From contig NZ_JACJOU010000019.1 in NCBI RefSeq assembly GCF_014695725.1, positions 496,001 to 560,000 on the forward strand: a stretch of 64,000 nucleotides of DNA. The letters run 5' to 3'. A program made the translations under genes and the position numbers. The notes under the pieces were generated by a model that was not told where the DNA came from, searched no databases, and saw only the letters and a program-made list of their open reading frames with translations. Shown here piece by piece: positions 1 to 9,648 of this stretch; position 1 is the first letter of the stretch; each line of letters opens with the position of its first letter. Origin of the DNA: Microcoleus sp. FACHB-672. Lineage in GTDB: Bacteria > Cyanobacteriota > Cyanobacteriia > Cyanobacteriales > Oscillatoriaceae.

Positions 1-1367
1 CTACTGGGGAAGGGTCTGATAACCAGTTGTGGCGAAAATGCGATCAAATTTTTGAAAAACTTAAAATAGAAGACCTCAAGCTGACACAAAACTTAAATCA
101 GCAAAAGTTTTCAGATAGTCTGCGTCTTGATTTACTGAAAGAAACGGAAATTAAAGATAACAAAGTTTCTCTGCCGTTTAATGGTCAGCTTCTGTTAAAC
201 GATCATCAAGTTGTAAAAATTTCAGGCTTTGCTTATCCGCTACAAACTCACGACAGTTACGCACTTTGGCTAAATCTTCGTCGGCCTGATCGAGAAAATG
301 GCAAAAAAACAGAGTCTGTAGACCTTTCGATTCTCAGTAAGTTCAATCCTGATAGCTGCTTACTGCCGGAGTTTATTGAGTCATCTCTGGGGCAAACACT
401 GCTGATTACAGTTTGGCTAACAGAAGGACAAAATTACCAAGATAAACAGTTTTTAAGAGAACTCGCTGACCAATGCGTTGAGGATTTTATTCCTGATTCA
501 GCACACCGCCCTAATTTCAATCGGGATGGCCTACTTTTTGGAAGTGCTATCTTTGAATACGGCATTATTAATCAGCCCCCACCTCACCAGCACATCTTAG
601 TTTGGTTGTTTTCCCATACAGTAACCGACACAAAATTTGGGAAATGTTATCAAGAATTAATGGATTTATTTTATTATAGAAGCAAAGTCGTTCAATCTTA
701 TTTGAATAGCCGAAAAGTTTATGAAAATATTTATGATGCCTACAGAACTATAGAAGATCAGGTTGACAAAATAGGTTGTTTAGATGATGGAAATGATTTA
801 GACAGTAAAGAATTATTTAAATACAAAGGAGTCTTGAAAAAAATCCCTAAGGCAGCATTAGAATATTCTAGATTACTGCGAGATTTAGACCAATGCCGGC
901 ACATGATTAAAATGAATGCCCAGTGTTATGAAGAAAAACTCGCTAAAATTCAAGCAAAGCTGCAATCAGACAATTTAGTTTTTCTGGAAATATTTAGTCG
1001 AAAGAACTGTCTATATTTACAAGAAGAAATTCAAGCAGATTTGGGCTATTTCGAGCATGGATCAGGCTTGCTGGAAAAGGTGCTAAGTGCGATTAGAGGC
1101 ATGGTAGAAATTGAACAAGCAGAGCGAGCAATCTGCCGGCAAGACACCATCAAATGGTTAGGAGCCGGCATCGGGACAGCCGTGGTTGTTTCCAGTAGTT
1201 CCACTCACCTAACGCCAGAAAATCCCATTCACCCACCGTTTACCTCTCGCACGCTTCATCCCTTCATTACATCCCTGCTCATGAGTGCTTTTCTCGGCAT
1301 TTTAGTTGGGCTAATAGCTCGATGGCTCATCCAGCAGCGCCGGCATAAAGAAGTTCTCAACAAGTAG
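1..1367 (+). CDS. Hypothetical membrane-anchored protein, 5' truncated by window edge
   Basis: I do not recognise this family. The frame is open to the left edge with no stop upstream of the first possible TTG at 27, so the real start probably lies outside the window. The N-terminal two thirds look soluble. The middle, roughly residues 240-340 counted from position 27, is charged and helix-prone with coiled-coil character (RDLDQCRHMIK, EEKLAKIQAKL). A Gly/Ala/Val-rich segment near residue 375 and a clear hydrophobic helix near 412-434 (SLLMSAFLGILVGLIARW), followed by a basic tail (QQRRHKE), suggest C-terminal membrane anchoring. The following gene, DUF427, lies on the opposite strand and converges on it. 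No catalytic motif was seen. Confidence 0.75.
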   Translation, partial: TGEGSDNQLWRKCDQIFEKLKIEDLKLTQNLNQQKFSDSLRLDLLKETEIKDNKVSLPFNGQLLLNDHQVVKISGFAYPLQTHDSYALWLNLRRPDRENGKKTESVDLSILSKFNPDSCLLPEFIESSLGQTLLITVWLTEGQNYQDKQFLRELADQCVEDFIPDSAHRPNFNRDGLLFGSAIFEYGIINQPPPHQHILVWLFSHTVTDTKFGKCYQELMDLFYYRSKVVQSYLNSRKVYENIYDAYRTIEDQVDKIGCLDDGNDLDSKELFKYKGVLKKIPKAALEYSRLLRDLDQCRHMIKMNAQCYEEKLAKIQAKLQSDNLVFLEIFSRKNCLYLQEEIQADLGYFEHGSGLLEKVLSAIRGMVEIEQAERAICRQDTIKWLGAGIGTAVVVSSSSTHLTPENPIHPPFTSRTLHPFITSLLMSAFLGILVGLIARWLIQQRRHKEVLNK

Positions 1368-1431
1368 TCAAGAAAAAAAGCAGAGGCGGTAGATATACCG
1401 CCCCTAAAAAAGGGAAAATCTACTTCACCCT

Positions 1432-1713
1432 TTATTCAACCTTTACACCTTTCCAAAACGCGATATATCCTTCAATATTCTTCGCTGCATCCTTTGTTTG
1501 CGGATAGTACCAAGCCGCATCCTTGTTGACTTGACCATCAACCTCAATGCTGTAATAACTCGCAACCCCTTTCCAAGGACAGGTGGTGTGCGTGTTACTT
1601 TCCTTGAAATACTGCTGGTTAATGGCATCTGGCGGAAAATAATAATTACTTTCCACCACTTGACCTTTATCGCTTTCGGCTAACACAGCACCGTTCCACA
1701 CTGCTTTCGGCAT
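1432..1713 (-). CDS. DUF427 domain protein
   Basis: A 93-residue protein that is essentially one DUF427 (NTP_transf_9) domain. It begins MPKAVWNGAVLAESD and carries the family hallmarks ESNYYFPPDAI, a TCPWKG motif and AAWYYPQTKDAA before a C-terminal aromatic segment. The family is widespread in bacteria and its biochemical role is not established. I chose the ATG at 1713 because the extra 28 residues upstream do not resemble the family and because GGAG lies about eight bases before this ATG. It converges with the membrane-anchored gene on its left. Family assignment is firm; function is unknown. Confidence 0.85.
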   Translation of the reverse strand: MPKAVWNGAVLAESDKGQVVESNYYFPPDAINQQYFKESNTHTTCPWKGVASYYSIEVDGQVNKDAAWYYPQTKDAAKNIEGYIAFWKGVKVE

Positions 1714-2504
1714 AAGAGACTCCACTAAAAACTGCTTACTCAACATTGTGCCTGAGCATCTCGGTACAGTAAACTCCCTTCGCAATTTCAAAGGCAAAAA
1801 TGTTGAATTTGGGAGGAATTGCCATTCGCCGCCGGCTCTTACTGCTGCAAGGATCTGGCAATTTCAAAAAAGAATTTTCTCGCACTTAAAATCTGGCATA
1901 ACTCCAAGAAACTCTGCTTCTTGAATTGCAACTAGCTTGATAACCGCGCTGCGGGACAGAAAACACAAAAGTCATGAAGTTTGAGGGATGATTTCATGCA
2001 GGCGCACTCCGGCAAACTCTGCGCTGTGATGGGGCAAACAAAACTGCTATCAACAACGACTTCAACAGCAGCAACCACAGCAGCCGGTGTCACCACCGAA
2101 AGCGAACCTCTAGTCAACTCCTTCATCTGAGAAGTATCAGGCTTGATTAAACAAAGCCTGCGGCTACGGGGATTGTATGTTGGATGCAACCATAAGGGGA
2201 TAACCATTTCCTGTCCTCACAATACCTTTTCAGGCCGCTAGATGCGAAATTCTGTACTAATACAAATTTCTTCACAACCGGCAAATAACCGGATACGTGT
2301 ATCCCTCTTTACGCAAAATTCCAACAGGGAGAATGGCAAGTTCAAGTAAAATCGAACGCAGAGAGCCGGTAGCGACAGGAATTTATACCGGCAGCTTTAT
2401 TGGACAAATCTTTAAAGAATTAATGAACTGCTCGGCTGTCGGGAACAGACACCGGCACCCTCAACCCATAAAATAAGTGAGAGGTACATGACACACTGAG
2501 GGCA
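1714..2504. other. Gene-poor gap with ambiguous short ORFs
   Basis: This 790-bp stretch between the DUF427 gene and recQ holds no convincing gene. Two short ORFs overlap on opposite strands: a plus-strand ORF of 44 codons at 1996-2130, preceded by GAGGG eight bases upstream and rich in Thr/Ala/Ser, and a minus-strand frame at 1932-2207 rich in Val/Ala. They mirror each other, so at most one can be coding. RCCGGY sites occur at 1831, 2093, 2277, 2365, 2387 and 2451 although the DNA looks non-coding. Confidence 0.4.
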
Positions 2505-4754
2505 ATGTCAGCAAAAATCCCGTTACCGGCAACCCAGCCCTTGTCTTTAGAACAAGCACTCAAACATTTTTTTGGCTATGACAGCTTCCGTCCCGGACAG
2601 CGGCAGATTGTAGAGGACGCCTTAGCTCACCGGGATTCGCTGATCATCATGCCTACCGGCGGCGGAAAATCCCTGTGCTTTCAGTTGCCGGCACTCCTCA
2701 AACCCGGCGTCACAGTGGTAGTATCGCCGCTGATCGCCTTAATGCAAGATCAGGTAGAAGCGCTGCAAAATAACGGCATTGGCGCAACCTTTCTCAACAG
2801 TACCCTCAACTGGCAAGAAGTCCGGGCGCGTGAAGAAGCCATCCTCGCCGGCAACATTAAACTACTCTACGTCGCTCCAGAACGGCTTTTAGCAGATAGA
2901 TTTTTACCCTTCTTAGAGCAAGTGCGATCCTTGCTGGGTGTCTGTGCCTTTGCCATCGATGAAGCCCATTGTGTCTCCGAGTGGGGGCACGACTTCCGCC
3001 CAGAATACCGGCAAATGCAACACTTGCGCCGGCGCTACCCAGACATCCCAATCATGGCGTTAACCGCCACCGCCACCACTCGCGTACGCCAAGATATTAT
3101 TCAGCAACTGGCGCTACAGGAACCTTGCATTCATATCGCCAGTTTCAACCGGCCTAATCTTTACTACGAAGTTCGCCCCAAAAATAAGCAATCTTATAGA
3201 GAACTCCTGCAACTAATCAAACAAGCCGGTGGCAGCAGCATTATCTACTGCCTCAGCCGGCGCAAAGTCGATGAACTTGCTTTTAAATTGCAGCAAGATA
3301 AAATTTCCGCCCTGCCCTATCATGCCGGTATGAGCGATGAACAGCGCAGCATCAATCAAACTCGCTTCATTCGCGATGATGTGCAAGTTATGGTTGCCAC
3401 GATCGCCTTTGGCATGGGTATCAACAAACCCGACGTGCGCTGTGTGATCCATAACGACTTGCCGCGAAATTTAGAAAGCTATTATCAAGAATCGGGACGG
3501 GCGGGGCGAGATGGAGAGCCGGCACGCTGTATTCTGTTCTTCAGCTATGGCGACAAAAAAAGCATCGAACACTTCATCGACCAAAAACCAGACCCTCAAG
3601 AACAGCGAATCGCCCATCAGCAACTGCGCCGCATGATCGATTACGCCGAAGGCACAGACTGCCGGCGCACCATCCAACTGAGTTACTTTGGTGAAGAATT
3701 TGCCGGCAACTGCGACACCTGCGACAACTGCCGGCAGCCCAAACCCATCCAAGACTGGACAATCGAAGCCCAAAAATTCCTCTCGTGCGTTGCCCGTTGT
3801 AAAGAACGCTTCGGCATGACCTATATTATCGACGTACTGCGCGGCTCCAAAAAAGAGAAAATCCTACAGTACAAACATCACGAACTCTCAACCTATGGCA
3901 TCGGCATGGATAAAACCGCCGATGATTGGAAACTCCTCGGGCGATCACTCGTGCATCAAGGTTTATTAGACGAAACCGCAGATGGTTATCAAGTCCTGAA
4001 ACTCAACGAACGCAGTTGGGAAGTTTTGCGAAAACAACGCTCAGTTTCAATCGCCGTTCCCAGCGTGCCGGCAGCGAGCACGGAGACAGACAAAGATCGC
4101 CACTCAGCAGAAATAGAAATGCTAGTCAGCCGGTTGCGATCACTCCGCAAACAACTCGCCAACGAGCAATCCCTGCCGCCTTACATGGTATTTGCCGATT
4201 CCACCCTGCGATTGATGGCCCAGCAAAGACCCCTAACTCCCGAAGAATTTAGCCAAATTTCCGGCGTAGGAGATTACAAACTCGCTCAATACGGGCAGCG
4301 CTTCATCGCCGAAATCCAAGCTTACTGTCAAGAACACGGCATCAGCCCACGGGCGAGTCTCCATAACAGCGCCTCAGTAGAACCGACAACCCTCAAACAA
4401 AAGCCCCCAGATTCAGTCAACCTTCCCACTTACACCCAAATGCAAACACTGGAATTGCACCGACAAGGTTTAAGCGTCGAAGCAATTGCCAAACAGCGCA
4501 ACCTCAAACCCATCACCATCACCAACCATCTAGCTGAACTGATAGAAATGAATCAGCCAGTAGATTTAAACCAGATCGTGCCATTACTAGATCGGCAGAA
4601 GATTTTACAAGCCATCGAAGCCGTGGGAACCCACGCCCTCAAACCCGTTTATGAATATCTAGAGGAAACCTACAGTTACGGAGAAATTCGCCTAGTCGGC
4701 GCATGGCTGCGAAACGGACAAAAAGCACTCACAAAGCCAGAAAACCAACCCTAA
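2505..4754 (+). CDS. recQ: ATP-dependent DNA helicase RecQ
   Basis: A 3'-5' DNA helicase of the RecQ family, acting in recombination and stalled-fork repair. The N-terminal RecA-like domain has the RecQ-specific motif 0 (FRPGQRQIV, about residues 28-36), Walker A TGGGKS with Lys55, the DEAH box near 152 and motif III TATAT. The second RecA domain has the Arg-rich motif VI (QESGRAGRDG). A Cys4 zinc-binding subdomain follows (CRRTIQLSYF, then CDTCDNC), then winged-helix and HRDC regions (about 550-620). The last roughly 100 residues form an HTH_40-like helix-turn-helix domain (LHRQGLSVEAIAKQRN), an extension seen in many long bacterial RecQs. The length of 749 aa fits the long form. ATG start; transcribed alone with a repeat-bearing spacer after it. 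Confidence 0.96.
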   Translation: MSAKIPLPATQPLSLEQALKHFFGYDSFRPGQRQIVEDALAHRDSLIIMPTGGGKSLCFQLPALLKPGVTVVVSPLIALMQDQVEALQNNGIGATFLNSTLNWQEVRAREEAILAGNIKLLYVAPERLLADRFLPFLEQVRSLLGVCAFAIDEAHCVSEWGHDFRPEYRQMQHLRRRYPDIPIMALTATATTRVRQDIIQQLALQEPCIHIASFNRPNLYYEVRPKNKQSYRELLQLIKQAGGSSIIYCLSRRKVDELAFKLQQDKISALPYHAGMSDEQRSINQTRFIRDDVQVMVATIAFGMGINKPDVRCVIHNDLPRNLESYYQESGRAGRDGEPARCILFFSYGDKKSIEHFIDQKPDPQEQRIAHQQLRRMIDYAEGTDCRRTIQLSYFGEEFAGNCDTCDNCRQPKPIQDWTIEAQKFLSCVARCKERFGMTYIIDVLRGSKKEKILQYKHHELSTYGIGMDKTADDWKLLGRSLVHQGLLDETADGYQVLKLNERSWEVLRKQRSVSIAVPSVPAASTETDKDRHSAEIEMLVSRLRSLRKQLANEQSLPPYMVFADSTLRLMAQQRPLTPEEFSQISGVGDYKLAQYGQRFIAEIQAYCQEHGISPRASLHNSASVEPTTLKQKPPDSVNLPTYTQMQTLELHRQGLSVEAIAKQRNLKPITITNHLAELIEMNQPVDLNQIVPLLDRQKILQAIEAVGTHALKPVYEYLEETYSYGEIRLVGAWLRNGQKALTKPENQP

Positions 4755-4810
4755 AACCAACCCTACCCAAAACCAGAAAACCCAACAACCACTGCATCTA
4801 ACCCTCAACC

Positions 4811-4854
4811 TTATCTGCATTCTTATCTGCGTTTATCTGCGTGCATCTGCGGCT
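4811..4854. repeat. Dispersed ATCTGCGTTT-type repeat, copy 1
   Basis: Tandem runs of TTATCTGCG/CATCTGCG lie in the recQ-aas spacer. The reverse complement reads CGCAGATAAACGCAGATAA, the same short phrase found at 9691, 36434 and 54241, all outside genes. The internal period is about 10-11 bp. Function unknown. Confidence 0.6.
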
Positions 4855-4973
4855 AAAAAACAAAAATCAACCACAAGCAAGCCGAATGCAACTTCAACAA
4901 CTGTCATAAAATTTCCACAGCCTGTCAGATCTCCTCAGATACTAAACTTACGCACTAAAACAAAATAAAAGCC

Positions 4974-6935
4974 ATGAATCTCCCCGCCGCCGACCTTTAT
5001 TCCTACATGACCGAGCGAGAACGCGCCAACATTGCCGACATGGCAGAATACAATTCTGTGCAGTCTTTGCCAGAAATTTGGCCCCTAGCGCGTTCTCGCT
5101 TCAGCCAGACAATCGCCCTCTGGGACCCGCACGCCAAACCAGAAGTCAAGCTTACCTATACACAGCTAGCCGATCAAATTCAACAATTTGCCGGCGGCAT
5201 TCAGTCCCTAGGCTTGCCCCCAGCAATTGATGGAGTGCCCCCCCGTGTTGCCCTGTTTTCTGATAACAGTCCCCGATGGTTCATTGCTGATCAAGGCATC
5301 ATGACTGCCGGCGGCGCGGATGCCGTGAGATCCTCCCAAGCAGACAGGGATGAACTGCTTTATATCTTGGAAAATAGTGGCAGCACCGGCTTAGTTGTAG
5401 AAAACCTCGCCACACTGAACAAACTGCGTCCCCAGCTAGACGAGTTGCCGGTGCAGTGGGTTGTTTTACTCTCAGATGAACAACCCCCCGAATCAGAAAC
5501 CCTGAAACTTGTCAACTACACCCAACTGATGGCAGAAGCGGCAAGCCAAACCCTCAGACTAGCCATGCCAAAACGCCAAACTCTGGCCACCCTTCTCTAC
5601 ACCTCCGGCACTACCGGCAAACCCAAAGGCGTCAGCCTCACCCATGACAACTTCCTGCATCAAATTAGTACCCTAGGGGTGGCACTGCAAGCGCACATGG
5701 GCGACTGCGCCCTTACTATTCTCCCCACCTGGCATAGCTTCGGGCGAATTGGAGAATACTTCCTTCTTTCCCAAGGTTGCACCCAAATTTACACCAACAT
5801 TCGTTACGTTAAGCAAGACTTAAAACAATACAAACCGCAATACCTAATCGCCGTCCCTCGTCTGTGGGAATCGATTTATGAAGCGATTCAGAAACAGTTT
5901 CGTGAACAACCGGCTAATAAGCAGAAATTGGTGAAGACCTTGCTGGGTCTCAGTCAGAGCTACATCGACTCTCGCCGCACTCTGCAAACGTTGCGCCTAG
6001 AACCTCATCCTCCCTCACTTCCTGAAAAGTTACTGGCCGGCATCAAAACAGCCGCTTTCTGGCCATTTCATACGTTCGCAGACCGACTGGTTTATGGCAA
6101 GATCCGGGAAGCTACAGGGGGCCGAATGAAGTACGCCATCTGTGGAGGAGGTTCCCTGGCAATGCACTTAGAAAACTTTTTTGAAATTGTTAATGTGCAA
6201 CTGCTAGTTGGTTATGGGTTGACGGAAACCACGCCGGTTTTAACCGCACGGCGTCCTTGGCATAACTTGCGAGGTTCTTCTGGCCGACCTCTTCCCGCAA
6301 CCGAAATTCGCATTGTCGATCCAGAAACCCGCCAAGTTTTACCTGTCGGTGAACGCGGTTTAGTTCTGGCACGCGGGCCGCAACTCATGCAAGGCTATTT
6401 TCAAAATCCCCAAGCAACGAGTAAGGCAATTGACAAAGACGGCTGGTTTGACACCGGCGACTTGGGCTGGCTGACACCGGGTAATGATATTGTTCTCACG
6501 GGTCGCGCCAAGGATACGATTGTGCTAACCAATGGGGAAAATATCGAGCCTCAACCGATTGAAGATGCCTGTGTTCGCAGCCCTTACATTGATCAAATTA
6601 TGTTAGTTGGTCAAGACCAAAAAGTGCTGGGTGCTTTGATTGTGCCCAACTTGGACGCATTGCAAAAATGGGCAATTGAGCAAAATATGTCGCTGCCGGC
6701 AGATGGAAAAGCACTTGATTTGGGCAACAAGCCGATTCAAGAGTTGTTCCGCCAAGAATTAAATCGCGAAGTGCCAAACCGGCCCGGATACCGCCCTGAC
6801 GACCGCATTGGACCCTTTCGCCTGATTGCCGAACCCTTTACGATGGAAAACGGCATGATGACACAAACGCTGAAAATTAAGCGACCCGTTGTGATGGAAC
6901 ACTACCGCGATATGATTAACGGGATGTTTTCTTGA
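4974..6935 (+). CDS. aas: Long-chain acyl-ACP/acyl-CoA synthetase (AMP-forming)
   Basis: Activates free fatty acids through an acyl-adenylate. In cyanobacteria the closest family (Synechocystis slr1609 type) loads them on acyl carrier protein and recycles fatty acids released from membrane lipids. The adenylate-forming P-loop LLYTSGTTGKPKG is near residues 207-219, the motif GYGLTETTP is near 414, and TGDLGW, then LTGRAKDTIVL with the hinge and ENIEPQPIE, lie in the C-terminal part. The N-terminus (YSYMTERERANIADM) and length of 653 aa match cyanobacterial Aas rather than short FadD enzymes. It is followed 29 bp later by the YlqD-like gene on the same strand, so co-transcription is plausible. 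The ACP versus CoA acceptor is inferred from lineage, not from a residue I can see. Confidence 0.9.
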   Translation: MNLPAADLYSYMTERERANIADMAEYNSVQSLPEIWPLARSRFSQTIALWDPHAKPEVKLTYTQLADQIQQFAGGIQSLGLPPAIDGVPPRVALFSDNSPRWFIADQGIMTAGGADAVRSSQADRDELLYILENSGSTGLVVENLATLNKLRPQLDELPVQWVVLLSDEQPPESETLKLVNYTQLMAEAASQTLRLAMPKRQTLATLLYTSGTTGKPKGVSLTHDNFLHQISTLGVALQAHMGDCALTILPTWHSFGRIGEYFLLSQGCTQIYTNIRYVKQDLKQYKPQYLIAVPRLWESIYEAIQKQFREQPANKQKLVKTLLGLSQSYIDSRRTLQTLRLEPHPPSLPEKLLAGIKTAAFWPFHTFADRLVYGKIREATGGRMKYAICGGGSLAMHLENFFEIVNVQLLVGYGLTETTPVLTARRPWHNLRGSSGRPLPATEIRIVDPETRQVLPVGERGLVLARGPQLMQGYFQNPQATSKAIDKDGWFDTGDLGWLTPGNDIVLTGRAKDTIVLTNGENIEPQPIEDACVRSPYIDQIMLVGQDQKVLGALIVPNLDALQKWAIEQNMSLPADGKALDLGNKPIQELFRQELNREVPNRPGYRPDDRIGPFRLIAEPFTMENGMMTQTLKIKRPVVMEHYRDMINGMFS

Positions 6936-6964
6936 TCCCGAAATACTAAGCGTTCCCCAGAGCA

Positions 6965-7417
6965 ATGTTTATGGATGCGGCCAACTCTTTATTACTGAAG
7001 CGCGCTATTACGGTTAAAGCTATCGTCACCTCACGGTGGAAAGAAGAAGCGCAACAGCAACTCCAAGCCCAAATCAACCAACTAGACAGTCAGTTGCAAC
7101 AGCTAGAAATGCAAGGGCAGCGGATGATTTCGGAAATTCAGAGGCAAAGCTTGCAGCCCCCCGGCCCTCAGGTAATGCAACAAATTGAAAACATTCAAGG
7201 CCAGGTGAATCAAAAGAAAAGTGAGCTGCTAGAGCAAAAAAATCAAATCTTGCAACAGTTGCAACAAGTGCAACAGTTAGAACTTGAACAAGAGGTAAAC
7301 CAAGGTCAAATTGAAAGCTTTTTCCGCATTGAGCGCGGTGACAACTTGATTCACAAAATGCAAGTTGAAATTCTGCTGCGCGATGGTGTGGTAGAGGAAA
7401 TTCGCGGCGATCTCTAG
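6965..7417 (+). CDS. YlqD family protein
   Basis: A 150-residue YlqD-family protein. Residues from about 10 to 25 (LLLKRAITVKAIVTSRWKE) form the conserved N-terminal segment. Residues 26-115 are a long Gln/Leu/Glu-rich coiled coil interrupted by one PPGPQ turn. The last 35 residues (FFRIERGDNLIHKMQVEIL, then GVVEEIRGDL) are the conserved C-terminal beta segment. The family is common in cyanobacteria and Firmicutes and its function is not established. An alternative ATG lies two codons downstream. The gene follows aas closely and precedes the PDH E2 gene. Confidence 0.85.
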   Translation: MFMDAANSLLLKRAITVKAIVTSRWKEEAQQQLQAQINQLDSQLQQLEMQGQRMISEIQRQSLQPPGPQVMQQIENIQGQVNQKKSELLEQKNQILQQLQQVQQLELEQEVNQGQIESFFRIERGDNLIHKMQVEILLRDGVVEEIRGDL

Positions 7418-7547
7418 TCTGAGTGCTGAGTTCTAAATCCCTCACCCCCTGTCCCACTGTTGCTCTCTCTTCTCTCTAGCCCCTAAACAGGGTACAATTC
7501 AATCTTGTCCTGCTGTCGTTTTAAATGTCGATTCAGATCGCCTCCTT

Positions 7548-8852
7548 ATGATTCACGAAGTTTTCATGCCGGCCCTCAGTTCCACCATGACCGAAGGCAA
7601 AATTGTATCTTGGGAAAAATCTCCAGGGGACAAAATCGAAAAAGGTGAAACGGTGGTGGTGGTCGAGTCTGACAAGGCAGATATGGATGTGGAATCCTTC
7701 TATGAAGGGTATCTAGCCACGATCATCGTATCTGCCGGCGACTCCGCTCCAGTTGGCGCTGCGATTGCTTTGGTGGCTGAAACAGAAGCAGAAATCGAAA
7801 GCGCCAAGCAGCAAGCTGCTGGCAAAAGTCAGCCGACAGCAAAAAGTGCAACTCCCGAACCGGCAGCAGCCACTCAGTCGAAAGTTGAAGAACCGGCCAT
7901 TACTCAGGCAAGCACCAGCCGGCAAAACGGGCGCAGCATTGCTTCACCCCGAGCCAAGAAGCTGGCAAAGGAACTTAGCGTTGATTTGAAGTCCCTGCAT
8001 GGAAGTGGCCCACATGGCCGAATTGTGGCCGAGGATGTGGAAGCGGCTGCCGGCAAGACGAAACAGCCGACTGGGACCACGGCAACACCAGGAATGACAC
8101 CCCCGACACCGACACCGGCATCGGCCCCGGCCCCTCAAGTGAAGCCGGCAGCCCCCGCCGCCCCGGTAGCTGTCGCACCGGGCCAAGTGGTGCCCTTCAA
8201 CACCCTGCAAAATGCAGTGGTGCGGAATATGGTGGCAAGTTTGCAAGTGCCGGTGTTCCGTGTGGGCTATACCATTACGACGGATCATTTAGATAAGCTT
8301 TACAAGCAAATCAAGTCCAAAGGCGTTACCATGACAGCGCTGCTGGCAAAAGCCGTGGCGGTGACACTGCAAAAACACCCCCTGCTAAATGCCACCTACA
8401 CAGATGCGGGAATTCAGCATAACTCCGGAATTAATATTGCGGTGGCGGTGGCAATGGAAGGCGGCGGCTTGATCACGCCGGTGTTGCAAAATGCCGATCA
8501 AGTTGATATCTACTCCCTGTCTCGCAGCTGGAAGGATTTAGTGGAGCGCTCCAGAGCGAAGCAATTACAGCCGGCGGAGTACACCACGGGTACCTTCACT
8601 TTATCCAACCTGGGAATGTACGGGGTGGATAGCTTCGATGCGATTTTGCCGCCTGGACAAGGTTCAATTCTGGCAATTGGAGGGGCGCGGCCTCAAGTCG
8701 TAGCCACTGAAGATGGCATGATGGGTGTACGCCGGCAAATGACGGTCAATATCACCTGTGACCACCGGATTATCTACGGTGCGGATGCTGCAGCATTCTT
8801 GCAGGATTTGGCAAAATTGATTGAAACAAATACTCAATCACTGACCATGTAG
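7548..8852 (+). CDS. pdhC: Dihydrolipoamide acetyltransferase, E2 of pyruvate dehydrogenase
   Basis: The E2 core of the pyruvate dehydrogenase complex, which transfers acetyl from lipoyl-lysine to CoA. The N-terminal lipoyl domain (1-75) carries the lipoylation site ESDKADMDVES with Lys43. An Ala/Ser/Thr linker leads to the peripheral subunit-binding domain (about 127-165: SPRAKKLAKELSVDLKSL, GSGPHGRIVAEDV), then a long Ala/Pro linker (about 170-215) and the catalytic domain. The catalytic motif reads DHRIIYGAD, so the usual HRxxDG is relaxed to HRxxYGAD as in other cyanobacterial E2s. E1 and E3 are not in the window, which is usual because cyanobacterial pdh genes are scattered. ATG start; a strong hairpin follows the stop. 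Confidence 0.94.
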   Translation: MIHEVFMPALSSTMTEGKIVSWEKSPGDKIEKGETVVVVESDKADMDVESFYEGYLATIIVSAGDSAPVGAAIALVAETEAEIESAKQQAAGKSQPTAKSATPEPAAATQSKVEEPAITQASTSRQNGRSIASPRAKKLAKELSVDLKSLHGSGPHGRIVAEDVEAAAGKTKQPTGTTATPGMTPPTPTPASAPAPQVKPAAPAAPVAVAPGQVVPFNTLQNAVVRNMVASLQVPVFRVGYTITTDHLDKLYKQIKSKGVTMTALLAKAVAVTLQKHPLLNATYTDAGIQHNSGINIAVAVAMEGGGLITPVLQNADQVDIYSLSRSWKDLVERSRAKQLQPAEYTTGTFTLSNLGMYGVDSFDAILPPGQGSILAIGGARPQVVATEDGMMGVRRQMTVNITCDHRIIYGADAAAFLQDLAKLIETNTQSLTM

Positions 8853-8865
8853 GAAGACTTTCGTG

Positions 8866-8905
8866 AGATCCCCCTGCGCCTCTTGTTAAGAGGGTTGGGG
8901 GATCT
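8866..8905. terminator. Hairpin after E2 gene (terminator or dispersed repeat)
   Basis: A near-perfect hairpin: outer stem AGATCCCCC (8866-8874) with GGGGGATCT (8897-8905), inner stem CCTCTT (8879-8884) with AAGAGG (8888-8893) around GTT. There is no T-run after it, so an intrinsic terminator is less certain than an RNA-stabilising or repeat element. Similar GATCCCCC palindromes are common in cyanobacterial spacers. Confidence 0.6.
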
Positions 8906-8940
8906 GCAATGATCATCAACCACCTAGCCTTTTTCCCAAA

Positions 8941-9648
8941 ATGGTTGAAACAACTGGATCGGCCCGCACCCTAGCCGTAGACATTGGCGGCAGTGGCATC
9001 AAAGTAATCGTCTTGGATGAAGCCGGTGAACCTCTGACGGAACGCAGTCGGGTGGAGACACCGCAACCCCCCAAGCCGGAGGCGGTACTCGCGGCAATCA
9101 CCCAATTAGCCGCCGGACAGGGTGAATTTGATCGCGTCTCCGTGGGATTTCCCGGTGTGGTACGAAATGGCGTCACCTATACGGCAGCGAATTTAGACCC
9201 TGATTGGGCGGAATTTGACTTGGCAGCAGCACTGACAGAACGCTTAGGCAAGCCGGTGCGGGTGGCAAATGATGCGGATATGCAGGGAATGGGGGCAATT
9301 GCCGGCAATGGAGTTGAACTGGTTGTCACTTTGGGCACCGGCTTTGGTTCTGCACTATTTGTTAATGGTAAATTAGTGCCGAATTTGGAAATGGGACATC
9401 ATCCATTTCGCAAAGGGGAAACCTACGAACAACAGTTAGGGCGTGCGGCGCTGGACGATATTGGTCAAAAACGCTGGAATCGGCGCTTGGAAAAAGCGAT
9501 TGGCACCCTTGGGCGTTTGTTTAATTATGATTGCCTTTATATCGGTGGTGGGGAGGCAAAAAAAGTATCCCTTGAGTTGCCGGCGAATCTCAAAATTGTG
9601 CCGAATATTAGTGGTTTATTAGGTGGCATTGCTTTGTGGCGGGATTAG
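8941..9648 (+). CDS. ROK-family sugar kinase, polyphosphate-glucokinase-like
   Basis: A 235-residue ROK/ASKHA-fold kinase. The N-terminal phosphate loop is LAVDIGGSGIKVIV (about 12-25), the catalytic-region motif is VANDADMQGMG (about 103-113), the second phosphate loop is VTLGTGFGSALF, and the sugar-binding segment is LEMGHHPFRKGETYE. The Asp in NDAD is the expected general base. These features fit the polyphosphate/ATP glucokinase (PpgK) branch, which phosphorylates glucose using polyphosphate. The classical ROK zinc cysteine cluster is absent, as in PpgK. ATG start with a weak Shine-Dalgarno. Substrate and phosphate donor are inferred from family resemblance only. Confidence 0.85.
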   Translation: MVETTGSARTLAVDIGGSGIKVIVLDEAGEPLTERSRVETPQPPKPEAVLAAITQLAAGQGEFDRVSVGFPGVVRNGVTYTAANLDPDWAEFDLAAALTERLGKPVRVANDADMQGMGAIAGNGVELVVTLGTGFGSALFVNGKLVPNLEMGHHPFRKGETYEQQLGRAALDDIGQKRWNRRLEKAIGTLGRLFNYDCLYIGGGEAKKVSLELPANLKIVPNISGLLGGIALWRD

